Below are positions 24,305-32,053 of a stretch of DNA of 64,000 nt, one piece after another. The translations under genes and the position numbers were made by a program. The notes below the pieces were generated by a model. The model had not been told where the DNA came from and did no database searches. It was given only the letters and a program-made list of their open reading frames with translations. How positions within the stretch are numbered: the first letter of the stretch is position 1; each line of letters starts with the position of its first letter. This DNA is from Roseiflexus sp034432635 (lineage in GTDB: Bacteria > Chloroflexota > Chloroflexia > Chloroflexales > Roseiflexaceae), in the NCBI GenBank assembly GCA_034432635.1, contig DAOUBK010000052.1:52062-116061 (forward strand), written 5' to 3'.

Positions 24305-26413
24305 ATGGCCACAAAGTTGCTTGCTGATCGACCAGTACGCAACACAGGTCAACATAGTGCTGCGACCTATCGTAACGGTTCGCTTACGACTGCAAAAATT
24401 GTTGCTCCTGATCTAAAGGTTGCCGCATTGCTTGATCGCGTCCTTCCCCTCGTTGAAGAGTGGCGCGAGCATCTGACCGTCAGCATTGGGCGGGCGACGG
24501 AACTGACCGGACTCAAGGATACCCAGATCCGCTACTTTGAAGAATTGTACGGACAGGAACGTGATACCTCCGTCCCTGCCGGTGCGACGCGCTCCTATTC
24601 GCTGGCTGACCTTCGCCGGCTGGCGGTGTTTGCCGAATTGCTGAAGCAGGGGTATCGCCCGGCACAGGCAGCCGAGATTGTTCGCTCATATGAGCATTTG
24701 ATCGATCGGGAGGCAACGCGCAGCATTGCTGACGTTCTGCATCGGGAAGGAGATGCGATCACTGACGGTTTTCTCCTTTCACGCCTGGCGAGTCAGGTTA
24801 TTTTTGCTGCCCAACTCGAACTGCGCGAAGGGGCGCCGGATGCCCGCATTACAGCAATGTTCGTCGCCGAGCAGTTCATCGATCCTGCTTCGAGCGCCGA
24901 TGTGATGCGCATCGGCAGAGAACTGGCAGCGGATGCGCGGGATATGCTCGTTGCGCTGGATCGTGCGACTGTTGTCGGTGAACCGTTCGAAGGTAGTGAC
25001 AGTATATGGTCCGACGATGAAAATAGCATTGTGCTGTTCTACAGCCGTGAGTCGTGGAGCGTTCCTCTACCCGATACCACGGCGTTCTGTTGCTACCGTC
25101 CGCCGTCGGCGCCTGAAACGACAGTTGTGTTTGCGGTTCAGTCGGTTGCGCCGGAGATCATTCCCCCCTTGCTCAATGTCGCGCTCCCTGCACGCGATCA
25201 TTTGCTGGACTGGATGGTGCGTATGTGTCGCGTGATCTTCCCGGAGTTTCGTCAGGCGACGTATGTGCACGGGTATCGCTACCGTTCCGACGGGTATTGG
25301 CTGGCGCATACTCGCGATGCCCTGAATCGTCTGATGCAGCGCATGCGCGGCCTGATTTTCGGCGACGATGCGGACGTGAGTGTGGCATGTCTGTTGCTGC
25401 CCAACGATCTGTATAAACCCACGCACCTTTCGATTCTGGCGCATGCCGGCTACTCTGAAGAGATCGCGCGCCGTGCGCGTCTCAGTCTCTCCGGTGAAGG
25501 AGAAGGGTTGAGTGGTCGGGCGTTCATGGCGCGCGAGCCGTTTCTGACGCGCGATGCCGCGCACGATGAGCGTGTGTATGGCGCTCAGAACGAGCAGTGC
25601 AAGGTGGCGCTGGCTGTGCCGCTCCTCTCCCATTGGGATTCGCACCCGTTTGGTGTGCTCTACCTGGCGTCACAGCGCCCCGCGTCACCTTTGTTGAGCG
25701 AAACAGCGTTTGTGGCGCTGGTGTTCAGTAACGTCCTCAGTGAGTTGCTTGGGCGCTGGTGGCTCACCCGTTTGCGTCGCAGGTCTGACACCTTGCTGCA
25801 TGCCTACGTGACGGAGTACATCCGCTGGTTCAACGGGATGGATCTGCATGGTCCCGAGTTCGAAGAAGGTGTACGGCAGATCGAGCATATCTGGGAACGC
25901 GCGGCTGAGATGAGCGCAGCGAGCGGAGGACGTGCGGTTGTGGAACGTATGTCGCGTCAGTATGTGACCCTGGTGGTGCTCGATATCGATCGCTGCCGCG
26001 ACTACCATGATCGTGGCGATGAGCCATTCTTGCTGGCAGCGCAGCGCCATGTGCAAAAGGCGGTCGAGCAGATCCTCCCCGGTGTGCGCGGATACTGGTT
26101 CAAAAATGATCATACCCTGGTGGTGCTCGATGGGTGTTCGCTTGACGAAGCCGTTGCGCTGACCAGACGGATCGCCAGCCGGGTGCAGATGGTGCCGGTT
26201 GTCATCGCCGGCAAGTCTGAACGCACCACGATCACGATCAGCGCCGCACTGAAGGCGCTTTCGTACCAGGAACTCTACGACCTTTCGCACCACGACCGGG
26301 ATGTGCTGAAGTCCAGTCTGACCTCGATCATCGATACACTCTATGAGCAGACCCACGGGTACGAGCGAACTATTCGCGTGTTCCAGAACGGCGTCTGGGA
26401 AAAGGTCTCCTGA
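24305..26413 (+). CDS. MerR-like HTH regulator with GAF-like and degenerate GGDEF-like domains
   Basis: 702 residues; AGGAGGAGCCG precedes ATG 24305. Residues ~57-125 are a MerR-type winged helix (SIGRATELTGLKDTQIRYFEE ... RSYSLADLRRLAVFAELLKQGY). Residues ~150-340 are unrecognised. Residues ~360-500 look like a GAF domain (LSLSGEGEGLSGRAFMAREP ... ALAVPLLSH). The last ~140 residues resemble a GGDEF fold (LVVLDIDRCRDYHD) but have GYWFKND where GGDEF should be, so no cyclase activity is expected. Probably a sensory transcription regulator under T-box control. Targets are unknown. Confidence 0.75.
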   Translation: MATKLLADRPVRNTGQHSAATYRNGSLTTAKIVAPDLKVAALLDRVLPLVEEWREHLTVSIGRATELTGLKDTQIRYFEELYGQERDTSVPAGATRSYSLADLRRLAVFAELLKQGYRPAQAAEIVRSYEHLIDREATRSIADVLHREGDAITDGFLLSRLASQVIFAAQLELREGAPDARITAMFVAEQFIDPASSADVMRIGRELAADARDMLVALDRATVVGEPFEGSDSIWSDDENSIVLFYSRESWSVPLPDTTAFCCYRPPSAPETTVVFAVQSVAPEIIPPLLNVALPARDHLLDWMVRMCRVIFPEFRQATYVHGYRYRSDGYWLAHTRDALNRLMQRMRGLIFGDDADVSVACLLLPNDLYKPTHLSILAHAGYSEEIARRARLSLSGEGEGLSGRAFMAREPFLTRDAAHDERVYGAQNEQCKVALAVPLLSHWDSHPFGVLYLASQRPASPLLSETAFVALVFSNVLSELLGRWWLTRLRRRSDTLLHAYVTEYIRWFNGMDLHGPEFEEGVRQIEHIWERAAEMSAASGGRAVVERMSRQYVTLVVLDIDRCRDYHDRGDEPFLLAAQRHVQKAVEQILPGVRGYWFKNDHTLVVLDGCSLDEAVALTRRIASRVQMVPVVIAGKSERTTITISAALKALSYQELYDLSHHDRDVLKSSLTSIIDTLYEQTHGYERTIRVFQNGVWEKVS

Positions 26414-26475
26414 TCGTTGCTGTTCTTGCTGTTCCCGCTGATGCGATGCGCCGGCGTCTTTGCCGATCCTCAGAC

Positions 26476-26503
26476 CTCGTGCCTGTAGCGGGGTAGGCAC
26501 GAG
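26476..26503 (+). terminator. Hairpin after the MerR-like regulator
   Basis: CTCGTGCCT (26476-26484) and AGGCACGAG (26495-26503) form a 9-bp stem with a 10-base loop, 60 bases after the stop codon. The following TGTCATTTATCT is only moderately T-rich. Confidence 0.5.
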
Positions 26504-26712
26504 TGTCATTTATCTGGTCTTTCATGGTTGCTCCGTCTCCGCTCACCGCTTCGTCAGAATTGCCTGGTGAGAAAGCTATCGATACCTCCCGGCGAGATGA
26601 CGTCGGGTGTGGTTTGAAATCTCAGCGATCCTGACGGCGAAGGAATTATAACGAACGTATGAAGGCGGACGGCTCCGCGCCGATCGTATTCGGTTTTTTA
26701 AAAAATATCAAC

Positions 26713-26741
26713 TTGACATCGATGTTTCCATACTATACTAT
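26713..26741 (+). promoter_or_regulatory. Promoter of the membrane SARP-like regulator
   Basis: TTGACA at 26713-26718 with TACTAT at 26736-26741 (17 bases) or TATACT at 26734-26739 (15 bases), in an unusually AT-rich stretch. The leader to the start codon is about 120 nt. The rest of 26414-26865 holds no gene. Confidence 0.65.
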
Positions 26742-26865
26742 AGAAGTGCATAGATAGGCACACATTATCCGGTTAAATTCTTGGTTTTCTCAGACGAGGC
26801 GTACATGATACAGGTAGCGTTCGAGGTTGTCCCTATCCTCCCATTGCTATGGAAGGAGCATGATC

Positions 26866-28932
26866 GTGGACATCCCGTTATCACTCTTGCTTCGTGCGGG
26901 CGGAAGCGTTGTCAGTTTTTGGGTTGGTCTGTTTCTGGGTAATCGCACTGCGTATCATCCATCGACGCGGTGGCTACGTCTGACGTTTGTCCTCACCGGT
27001 TGCTACTTCCTCCTCAGATCGATTGAGTTCTACCTCAGTTCTGCTGCCCAACCGATCTTTGCACAGACGCAACTGATGCTGGCGCTGGTCGCGCTGGCGT
27101 GCTGGCACGGGTGGGTTATCGGTGTGCGCGGCATTACCCGCGCAGAATGCCGGTTTCGCTGGGTCTATGTCGCCCTGGCTCTTATGTTGCCCTTCACAAC
27201 CGCTATTGCGCCATCAGTGATTATTATCGGCGGGTACATCATCATCACGCTGGGGAGCGTCTGGTTTATGATGTGGCGACTGTACCGGCGCGAAACGATC
27301 CTGCCGGCACAGCGGGCAACCGGGACGTTGCTCGTCGCAACCACGATCATCTGCATAAGTGTGGTAACGCTAGCAGCAGTCGCGTGGCTGCAACCGGCGC
27401 TGCCAGGGTTTGCGCAGATGGCAGAGCAGGCTGGCGAAGGGATGCTCTGCAGCGGCATTACGCTGATGGGATACGGGGCGCTGATCTATACACGCCGACA
27501 CATGGGGCGTAACAGCAATCGAGATTATCTGGTCAGCGGCGTTGCCAGTCTGGGTATTGTGACGGTGTACGAACTGATCCTGATAGCCTTTCACCACGCA
27601 ATCCGGAGTGTATTGACGACGGAGCAGGTGCTGGGGCTGGGGGTCATCCTTGTGCCAGTGCTCATTGCCACGCACTTCGGGTTCGATCAATTACGGGACG
27701 CGCTCGACTGGTTGCGTTTCGATCCATCGTCGCGTTTGATGCGCAGCATGATGCGATCCCTCACGCGACAGATCGGCACAGAGAAACCGCACAGTCAGGT
27801 GGTGCAGGAGTGCCTGCAAACCCTGGCGTGCGTTGCGGATGTTGCACGCAGTGCGCTGTTCTGGTTCGAGGGGGACGAAGCGCGGTTACTCGCATCACAC
27901 GGAAATATACCTTTATATGCGCTCAAAAAGAGCGATCTGCTCGCATCATGGATGCAACCGTTCGATCGATGCGCCGGCTACTCCTACTTACTCCCGCTCC
28001 GTGTCGGTCGAAAACAGTGTGGCGCGCTGTTGCTCAGCAGTCCTGGTTACGGGCAATGGTCGCCCCGTGAGCGCGAGCAACTTGGTACATTCGGCGTGTT
28101 GCTGGCGGCATATATCGGGCACGCGCATGCCAAGCCGGTGACTATCCCGCAGCGTCTTCACCGTCTCGAGGAGCAGGCGCGCGACGTGCAGAAACTGCAC
28201 ACTGCATTGAGTGATATGCAATCGCCTCTGGTGGTCATAACAACGCTGGGCCGCTTCGATGTTCAGGTCAACGGAAAACTGGCGACGTATCGCGGAATGC
28301 GCATCGGACGGCATATGTTCCAGGGGATGCTGATGTATCTAGTCGCTCACACCGGGCGTCCGGTTCGACGTGATGTGCTGGTCGAAGTGGCGCTGGAGCA
28401 TCGCCGTGGGCGCAAATACGAAGATAACCCGCCGGATGAGTCGCACTACATCTCCGGGTTGCGCACAACCCTGCACCACTGGGGGATGGGCGAGGCGCTG
28501 GACGTGACTGCCGAAACCGTTACGCTGAAGCGCCATTCGTCCTGGACGACCGATACCGATCAGGTGCTGGCATTGAGCAACAGCGCCAGCCAGGATATCG
28601 GGCAGGGTCGGATTAAGGAGGCTGTCGCGGCGCTCGAAGAAGCGCTCGGTTTCTTCCACGGCGATTACCTGCCGCAGTACGATGCCCCTGACCATCGCAT
28701 CGACCCCGAACAACGAAGGTGGGAGCGCGAACGGATGCAGATCGAGAAGCGTCTGCTGAAGTGTTACCTGCATCTGCCGGATCTCTCCGCCAGGCAACGC
28801 GCCCCGGATTTCGCAGACGCGATTCTGAGTCGGAATGAAGATGATCCGGAGATGGTCCGTCTCGTGCGAGAAGTTGCGCAGCGCCTGCAGGATTGTCGCC
28901 TGCTTCAGCGCTGTCACAGCGTCCGGGAATGA
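26866..28932 (+). CDS. Membrane-bound SARP/BTAD-type transcription regulator
   Basis: 688 residues from GTG 26866, seven bases after AAGGAG; ATG 26860 sits too close to that site. The N-terminal ~270 residues hold about seven hydrophobic segments, followed by a cytoplasmic GAF-like stretch (~310-430, LLPLRVGRKQCGALLLSS). The C-terminal part begins TTLGRFDVQVNGK, continues with an OmpR-like winged helix (GRPVRRDVLVEVAL ... YISGLRTTLHHW) and an all-helical bacterial transcriptional activation domain (EAVAALEEALGFFHGDYLPQY). SARP-type factors are normally soluble, so a membrane receptor fused to one is unusual. It follows the T-box regulator gene. Confidence 0.78.
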   Translation: MDIPLSLLLRAGGSVVSFWVGLFLGNRTAYHPSTRWLRLTFVLTGCYFLLRSIEFYLSSAAQPIFAQTQLMLALVALACWHGWVIGVRGITRAECRFRWVYVALALMLPFTTAIAPSVIIIGGYIIITLGSVWFMMWRLYRRETILPAQRATGTLLVATTIICISVVTLAAVAWLQPALPGFAQMAEQAGEGMLCSGITLMGYGALIYTRRHMGRNSNRDYLVSGVASLGIVTVYELILIAFHHAIRSVLTTEQVLGLGVILVPVLIATHFGFDQLRDALDWLRFDPSSRLMRSMMRSLTRQIGTEKPHSQVVQECLQTLACVADVARSALFWFEGDEARLLASHGNIPLYALKKSDLLASWMQPFDRCAGYSYLLPLRVGRKQCGALLLSSPGYGQWSPREREQLGTFGVLLAAYIGHAHAKPVTIPQRLHRLEEQARDVQKLHTALSDMQSPLVVITTLGRFDVQVNGKLATYRGMRIGRHMFQGMLMYLVAHTGRPVRRDVLVEVALEHRRGRKYEDNPPDESHYISGLRTTLHHWGMGEALDVTAETVTLKRHSSWTTDTDQVLALSNSASQDIGQGRIKEAVAALEEALGFFHGDYLPQYDAPDHRIDPEQRRWERERMQIEKRLLKCYLHLPDLSARQRAPDFADAILSRNEDDPEMVRLVREVAQRLQDCRLLQRCHSVRE

Positions 28933-28967
28933 TGACTCATCACTGCTCTTCCTCCTCCCCCTCCCCC

Positions 28968-28994
28968 CTATTTTCTAGAAACATTAGAAAATAG
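28968..28994. terminator. Perfect AT-rich inverted repeat after the SARP-like gene
   Basis: CTATTTTCTA (28968-28977) and TAGAAAATAG (28985-28994) are perfect arms with a seven-base loop, just after a C/T-only tract. It may be a terminator or an operator for the next transcription unit. Confidence 0.45.
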
Positions 28995-29076
28995 TTGAAG
29001 AACTATATATTTTCAAGATCAACGATATTTCTCGTCCGTATCTCAGACGTTTCTCAACAGGATACCTAGAATGAAA

Positions 29077-29126
29077 CTGTCACCGTCGGGTGCATGGCTC
29101 GTTGAGCGATGCCGTTCCGGTGACAG
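29077..29126 (+). promoter_or_regulatory. 50-nt two-tier hairpin in the 5' UTR of the PH/kinase pair
   Basis: Outer arms CTGTCACCG (29077-29085) and CGGTGACAG (29118-29126) pair over 9 bp. Inside, GCAT-G-GCTC and GAGC-G-ATGC pair around GTT with one G-G mismatch. The outer stem ends directly at the purine-rich ribosome site GAGGGG, 12 bases before ATG 29139. A cis-acting RNA element or a protein-binding site is plausible. Confidence 0.6.
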
Positions 29127-29138
29127 AGAGGGGCTGCA

Positions 29139-29594
29139 ATGACGACCTCGGCGCGTTCCTTCGTCTGTGATCTGGTCTTTCGTCCACATCCGCACATTGT
29201 CGCCTGCAAGATCGTTGTGCTCCTGGGAATTGGCGGTGGCTCGCTCCTGGCTGGCATCGTTCATGCTTCCGCACTGACATTGCCGGTCGTGATCATCACG
29301 CCGGTATTGGCGCTACGCATCGCCTATCAGGAACTCGCGACGTTCCTGATCGTGCGAGGCGACACACTGTTGCTGCGGTCTGGCTGGATCATCCGCCGGG
29401 AAGAGCGTATAGCACTCCATCGCGCCGACGTGCTGACAACCCAGAGTCTGGCAGGTCTCCTGTTCGATTACGGTCACATCACGTTCACCTGCGATGATCG
29501 GACAGTGACGGTGCGCAACATTACTCCATTTCGACGGTTGCAGGAGGAACTCGCTCGATTACAACGCATTCCAGCACTGTGGAGGTCCTCATGA
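29139..29594 (+). CDS. Membrane protein with bacterial PH-like (bPH2/YdbT) domain
   Basis: 151 residues. Two hydrophobic segments (~24-42 and ~46-65) are followed by a small beta-rich domain (TFLIVRGDTLLLRSGWIIRREERIALHRADVLTTQSLAGLLFDYGHITF) that matches the bPH2 pattern: exposed strand, IPLxxI-like segment and G-x-I. Such proteins sit at the membrane; their ligands are mostly unknown. The stop codon overlaps the ATG of the kinase gene (ATGA), so the two are translationally coupled. A hairpin lies directly before the ribosome site. Confidence 0.75.
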   Translation: MTTSARSFVCDLVFRPHPHIVACKIVVLLGIGGGSLLAGIVHASALTLPVVIITPVLALRIAYQELATFLIVRGDTLLLRSGWIIRREERIALHRADVLTTQSLAGLLFDYGHITFTCDDRTVTVRNITPFRRLQEELARLQRIPALWRSS

Positions 29595-30667
29595 AACGAT
29601 TTGTGCGAGACCTCGTGAGACGATTTGCGTTCGCGTTGATCGTTGTGGCGTTGATCGTGCTGGTGTTGGGCGAGAAGAAGACGCGCGCAGCCGATTTCAC
29701 CTTTCTGCTGTCGGTTGGTCTCGGTCTGCTGGGTATCGAGCGGATCGTCGTGCTCTTCGACCACATCCGCTGTAATGTGTCGTTCTGTCTGCTATCTGCC
29801 GCATGCACGCGCGCGTCCCGGTGTCCGGCACCTTCACCGCGCATCTCCGGGCAGCGCGTTCGTCAGCAGGTGTCTGAGGGGGTGACTGTTCCCCTTTTCC
29901 GGCGCGCGTCACAGGCGGCGCTCCAGTATGCGTCCGTGTCGCGTCGCTTCCCGGAGTACCGTGAGCTGACACGTCTCCGCCGAACGGCGCTGCACGAGGT
30001 GCTGTTGGCGCACGATGAACGCACCCGGCAGCGCGTGATCATCAAGCGAACGCTGCCCAATGTGGCAAACCGGGATTTGAGACGTGAGGCGGGAATGCTC
30101 TTCTGGCTCGAACTGGAGCATGTTCCGATCCTGGCGCCGCGCTATATCGATTACCAGGAGTGCGACGGACGCAGCACCATGGTGATGACGTACATCGAAG
30201 GGCGCACGGTCGAGGAACTGTCGGCGACCGGGGCGCTTTCCGCTCCGGGGATCGTCCGGCTGCTGGCGAAGGTATGCGTGGCGCTCGACGTACTGCACCG
30301 CGCCGGGTATGTGCACCAGGACATCAAGCCTGCCAATCTGATCCTGGCGCCTGGCGGCGCGCTGACAGTCATTGATTGGGGTTCGGCGCGATGCATCAAT
30401 ATCCCCTACGATCCGGGCGCGATCACCTGCACGCCGGAGTTTGCCAGCCCGGAGCAGTTGCGCGGGCTGGTGCTGCCGGGCAACGACCTGTACGCTGTCG
30501 GGAAGACGCTGGCAGCGGTCATTCCGACGCCGTCGCCATCGCTGGCGCAGGTCATCACCCGCGCAACCGGTCCCCTGTCGCATCGGTATGCCACCGGCGC
30601 CGATCTGGCTCGTGCGCTGCTGATGGCGATACGGATGGATGCAGTGTGGCATGGCGGAGTAGTATGA
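29591..30667 (+). CDS. Membrane-associated Ser/Thr protein kinase-like protein
   Basis: 358 residues from ATG 29591 (GGAGG five bases upstream). Two hydrophobic segments in the first ~60 residues are followed by a kinase fold: Lys152 (VIIKRTL), Glu166, catalytic loop HQDIKPANLIL (Asp244) and metal-binding Asp262 in a DWG instead of DFG. The Gly-rich loop is poor (the stretch before Lys152 lacks GxGxxG). The kinase domain sits at the C-terminus, unlike PknB-type proteins with the anchor behind it. Activity is plausible because the Lys, both Asp and Asn are kept. Confidence 0.8.
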   Translation: MKRFVRDLVRRFAFALIVVALIVLVLGEKKTRAADFTFLLSVGLGLLGIERIVVLFDHIRCNVSFCLLSAACTRASRCPAPSPRISGQRVRQQVSEGVTVPLFRRASQAALQYASVSRRFPEYRELTRLRRTALHEVLLAHDERTRQRVIIKRTLPNVANRDLRREAGMLFWLELEHVPILAPRYIDYQECDGRSTMVMTYIEGRTVEELSATGALSAPGIVRLLAKVCVALDVLHRAGYVHQDIKPANLILAPGGALTVIDWGSARCINIPYDPGAITCTPEFASPEQLRGLVLPGNDLYAVGKTLAAVIPTPSPSLAQVITRATGPLSHRYATGADLARALLMAIRMDAVWHGGVV

Positions 30668-30790
30668 TTGTGAAGCGGGGGGGCAGGAAGATGCAGAGCA
30701 CAGGAGTTTTGGAATGCAGAACATAGCTCGTGCCAGTTCCATCAACCGGCGACGAAAGGCGCGACTGGATGGCAGTCTTGCGGCAACGCT

Positions 30791-31093
30791 CTATGCGTTA
30801 GTAACTGCGCGCAGTATCGCCGGGCGATCCCCGGATTGCCATGACCGGCGTCTCTCCGACGGCGTTTCACAGAGCACGGTTGCCGCGACAGCGCCGATCA
30901 GATTGTGTTCGCAATCGCGCTCCAGCGCCCGGTGCAGCGTCGTGCGCAGCGCCGGCAGTTCACGCACTTCCTGCACCCTGCCGCCAATTGCCGCTGCCAT
31001 GTAGCATCCGACCGCCCACGGCGCCACGCAAAGCACCCGCATTCCTCTGGCGTTACCTGTTCGTGGATCATCGCGCATTCCACTTTCGGTCAT
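30791..31093 (-). CDS. Possible small protein, unknown function
   Basis: 100 residues from ATG 31093 with AGGAG nine bases upstream and TATGAT a little further up. It includes MRVLCVAPWAVGCYMAAAIGG. I recognise no family. It is the only candidate in the 635-base gap between the kinase and the phosphoesterase and points away from the latter. The start signals argue for it; its shortness and Arg-rich tail argue against it. Confidence 0.4.
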   Translation of the reverse strand: MTESGMRDDPRTGNARGMRVLCVAPWAVGCYMAAAIGGRVQEVRELPALRTTLHRALERDCEHNLIGAVAATVLCETPSERRRSWQSGDRPAILRAVTNA

Positions 31094-31221
31094 TGCGGTG
31101 CGCTCCTATCATACACCCGACGGTTCAGTTCCCGGATTTCCTTCACTCCCATGCCCCGCTGTCGCCGTTCACCCCAGCAGGTGCGACAAACCGCGCCACA
31201 TGTGTTGCATCCGCACATTCC

Positions 31222-31265
31222 TAGTTCTCAGTTCTCGGTTCTCAGTTCTCAGTTCCTGGTTCTCA
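31222..31265. repeat. Tandem GTTCTCA heptamer-like repeat
   Basis: The words AGTTCTC, GGTTCTC and AGTTCCT recur about six times in a row (TAGTTCTCAGTTCTCGGTTC and onwards) immediately before the phosphoesterase gene. It resembles in style the AACGTTGA repeats elsewhere in the window. Confidence 0.7.
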
Positions 31266-31302
31266 CCATCCACTGTCCCAACTTCTGGTATCCTATATCT
31301 CG

Positions 31303-32010
31303 ATGAAAGCATTGATCCTTTCCGATGTTCACAGCAATGTCGTCGCACTGGAAGCGATCTGGGTGCGCGAAGGCGATGCCGACGCGATCTACTGTGCCGG
31401 CGACCTCGTCGATTACGGCGTGTATCCGCGTGAAACACTCGCCTGGATGCGTGCGCACAATGTCGTATGCGTTCAGGGCAACCATGATCGTCAGGTCGCC
31501 GAGACATTTCATGAACCGGCGCTCTGGCACGTCTCTGAGAACGCTCTGCAGTGGCGCCACCACAATGCCCGTCAGTTGAGTGCGTCCGATGTTGACTTTC
31601 TAATGTCGCTGCCGGAAGCGGTGACGTTCGAACTCGACGGCATCCGCTATGGTATGACCCACCTCTACCGCAATTACGATCTTATTCTGAGTCGCCACGC
31701 ATATCGATCATTCTGCCGCTCCCGTTTCCCCGAACATGCAATCAATCGCCTGATCCTGGGGCATACGCATCGTCAGGGCATGATGATCCTGGGTGAACGC
31801 GAGGTCTGGCTTAATCCCGGCAGCGTTTCCTACCGTCGGCAGGACGATCCGGATCGGGAGGCGCACTATATCGTCATCGAGGATGGCATCGTATCGTTGC
31901 GCAGTGTTCCTTACGATTACAACGTAGTCTATACTGAGGTCGTGCGGCAACGCCTGGCAGTCGATGAAATGCGCATTGCGCAATGGTTTTTTGGTCCGCG
32001 GCATGGATAG
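31303..32010 (+). CDS. Metallophosphoesterase of the YfcE/MJ0936 type
   Basis: 235 residues. All binuclear-metal motifs are present: DVHSN (residues 8-12), GDLVD, GNHD (~65), GHTH (~152) and NPGS. This cytoplasmic family hydrolyses phosphodiesters in vitro; physiological substrates are usually unknown. No ribosome site precedes the ATG; a TATCCT box ends eight bases upstream, so the message may be leaderless. The PLP enzyme starts 43 bases after its stop. Confidence 0.9.
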   Translation: MKALILSDVHSNVVALEAIWVREGDADAIYCAGDLVDYGVYPRETLAWMRAHNVVCVQGNHDRQVAETFHEPALWHVSENALQWRHHNARQLSASDVDFLMSLPEAVTFELDGIRYGMTHLYRNYDLILSRHAYRSFCRSRFPEHAINRLILGHTHRQGMMILGEREVWLNPGSVSYRRQDDPDREAHYIVIEDGIVSLRSVPYDYNVVYTEVVRQRLAVDEMRIAQWFFGPRHG

Positions 32011-32053
32011 CGGCGGAACAGTGACGTTCCGCCTGTTTGCAAGGAGGCATTCT

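Noticed and set aside
30841..31306. Plus-strand frames between the kinase and the phosphoesterase
   Set aside because: They run through the GTTCTCA repeat and oppose the better-supported small minus-strand frame.
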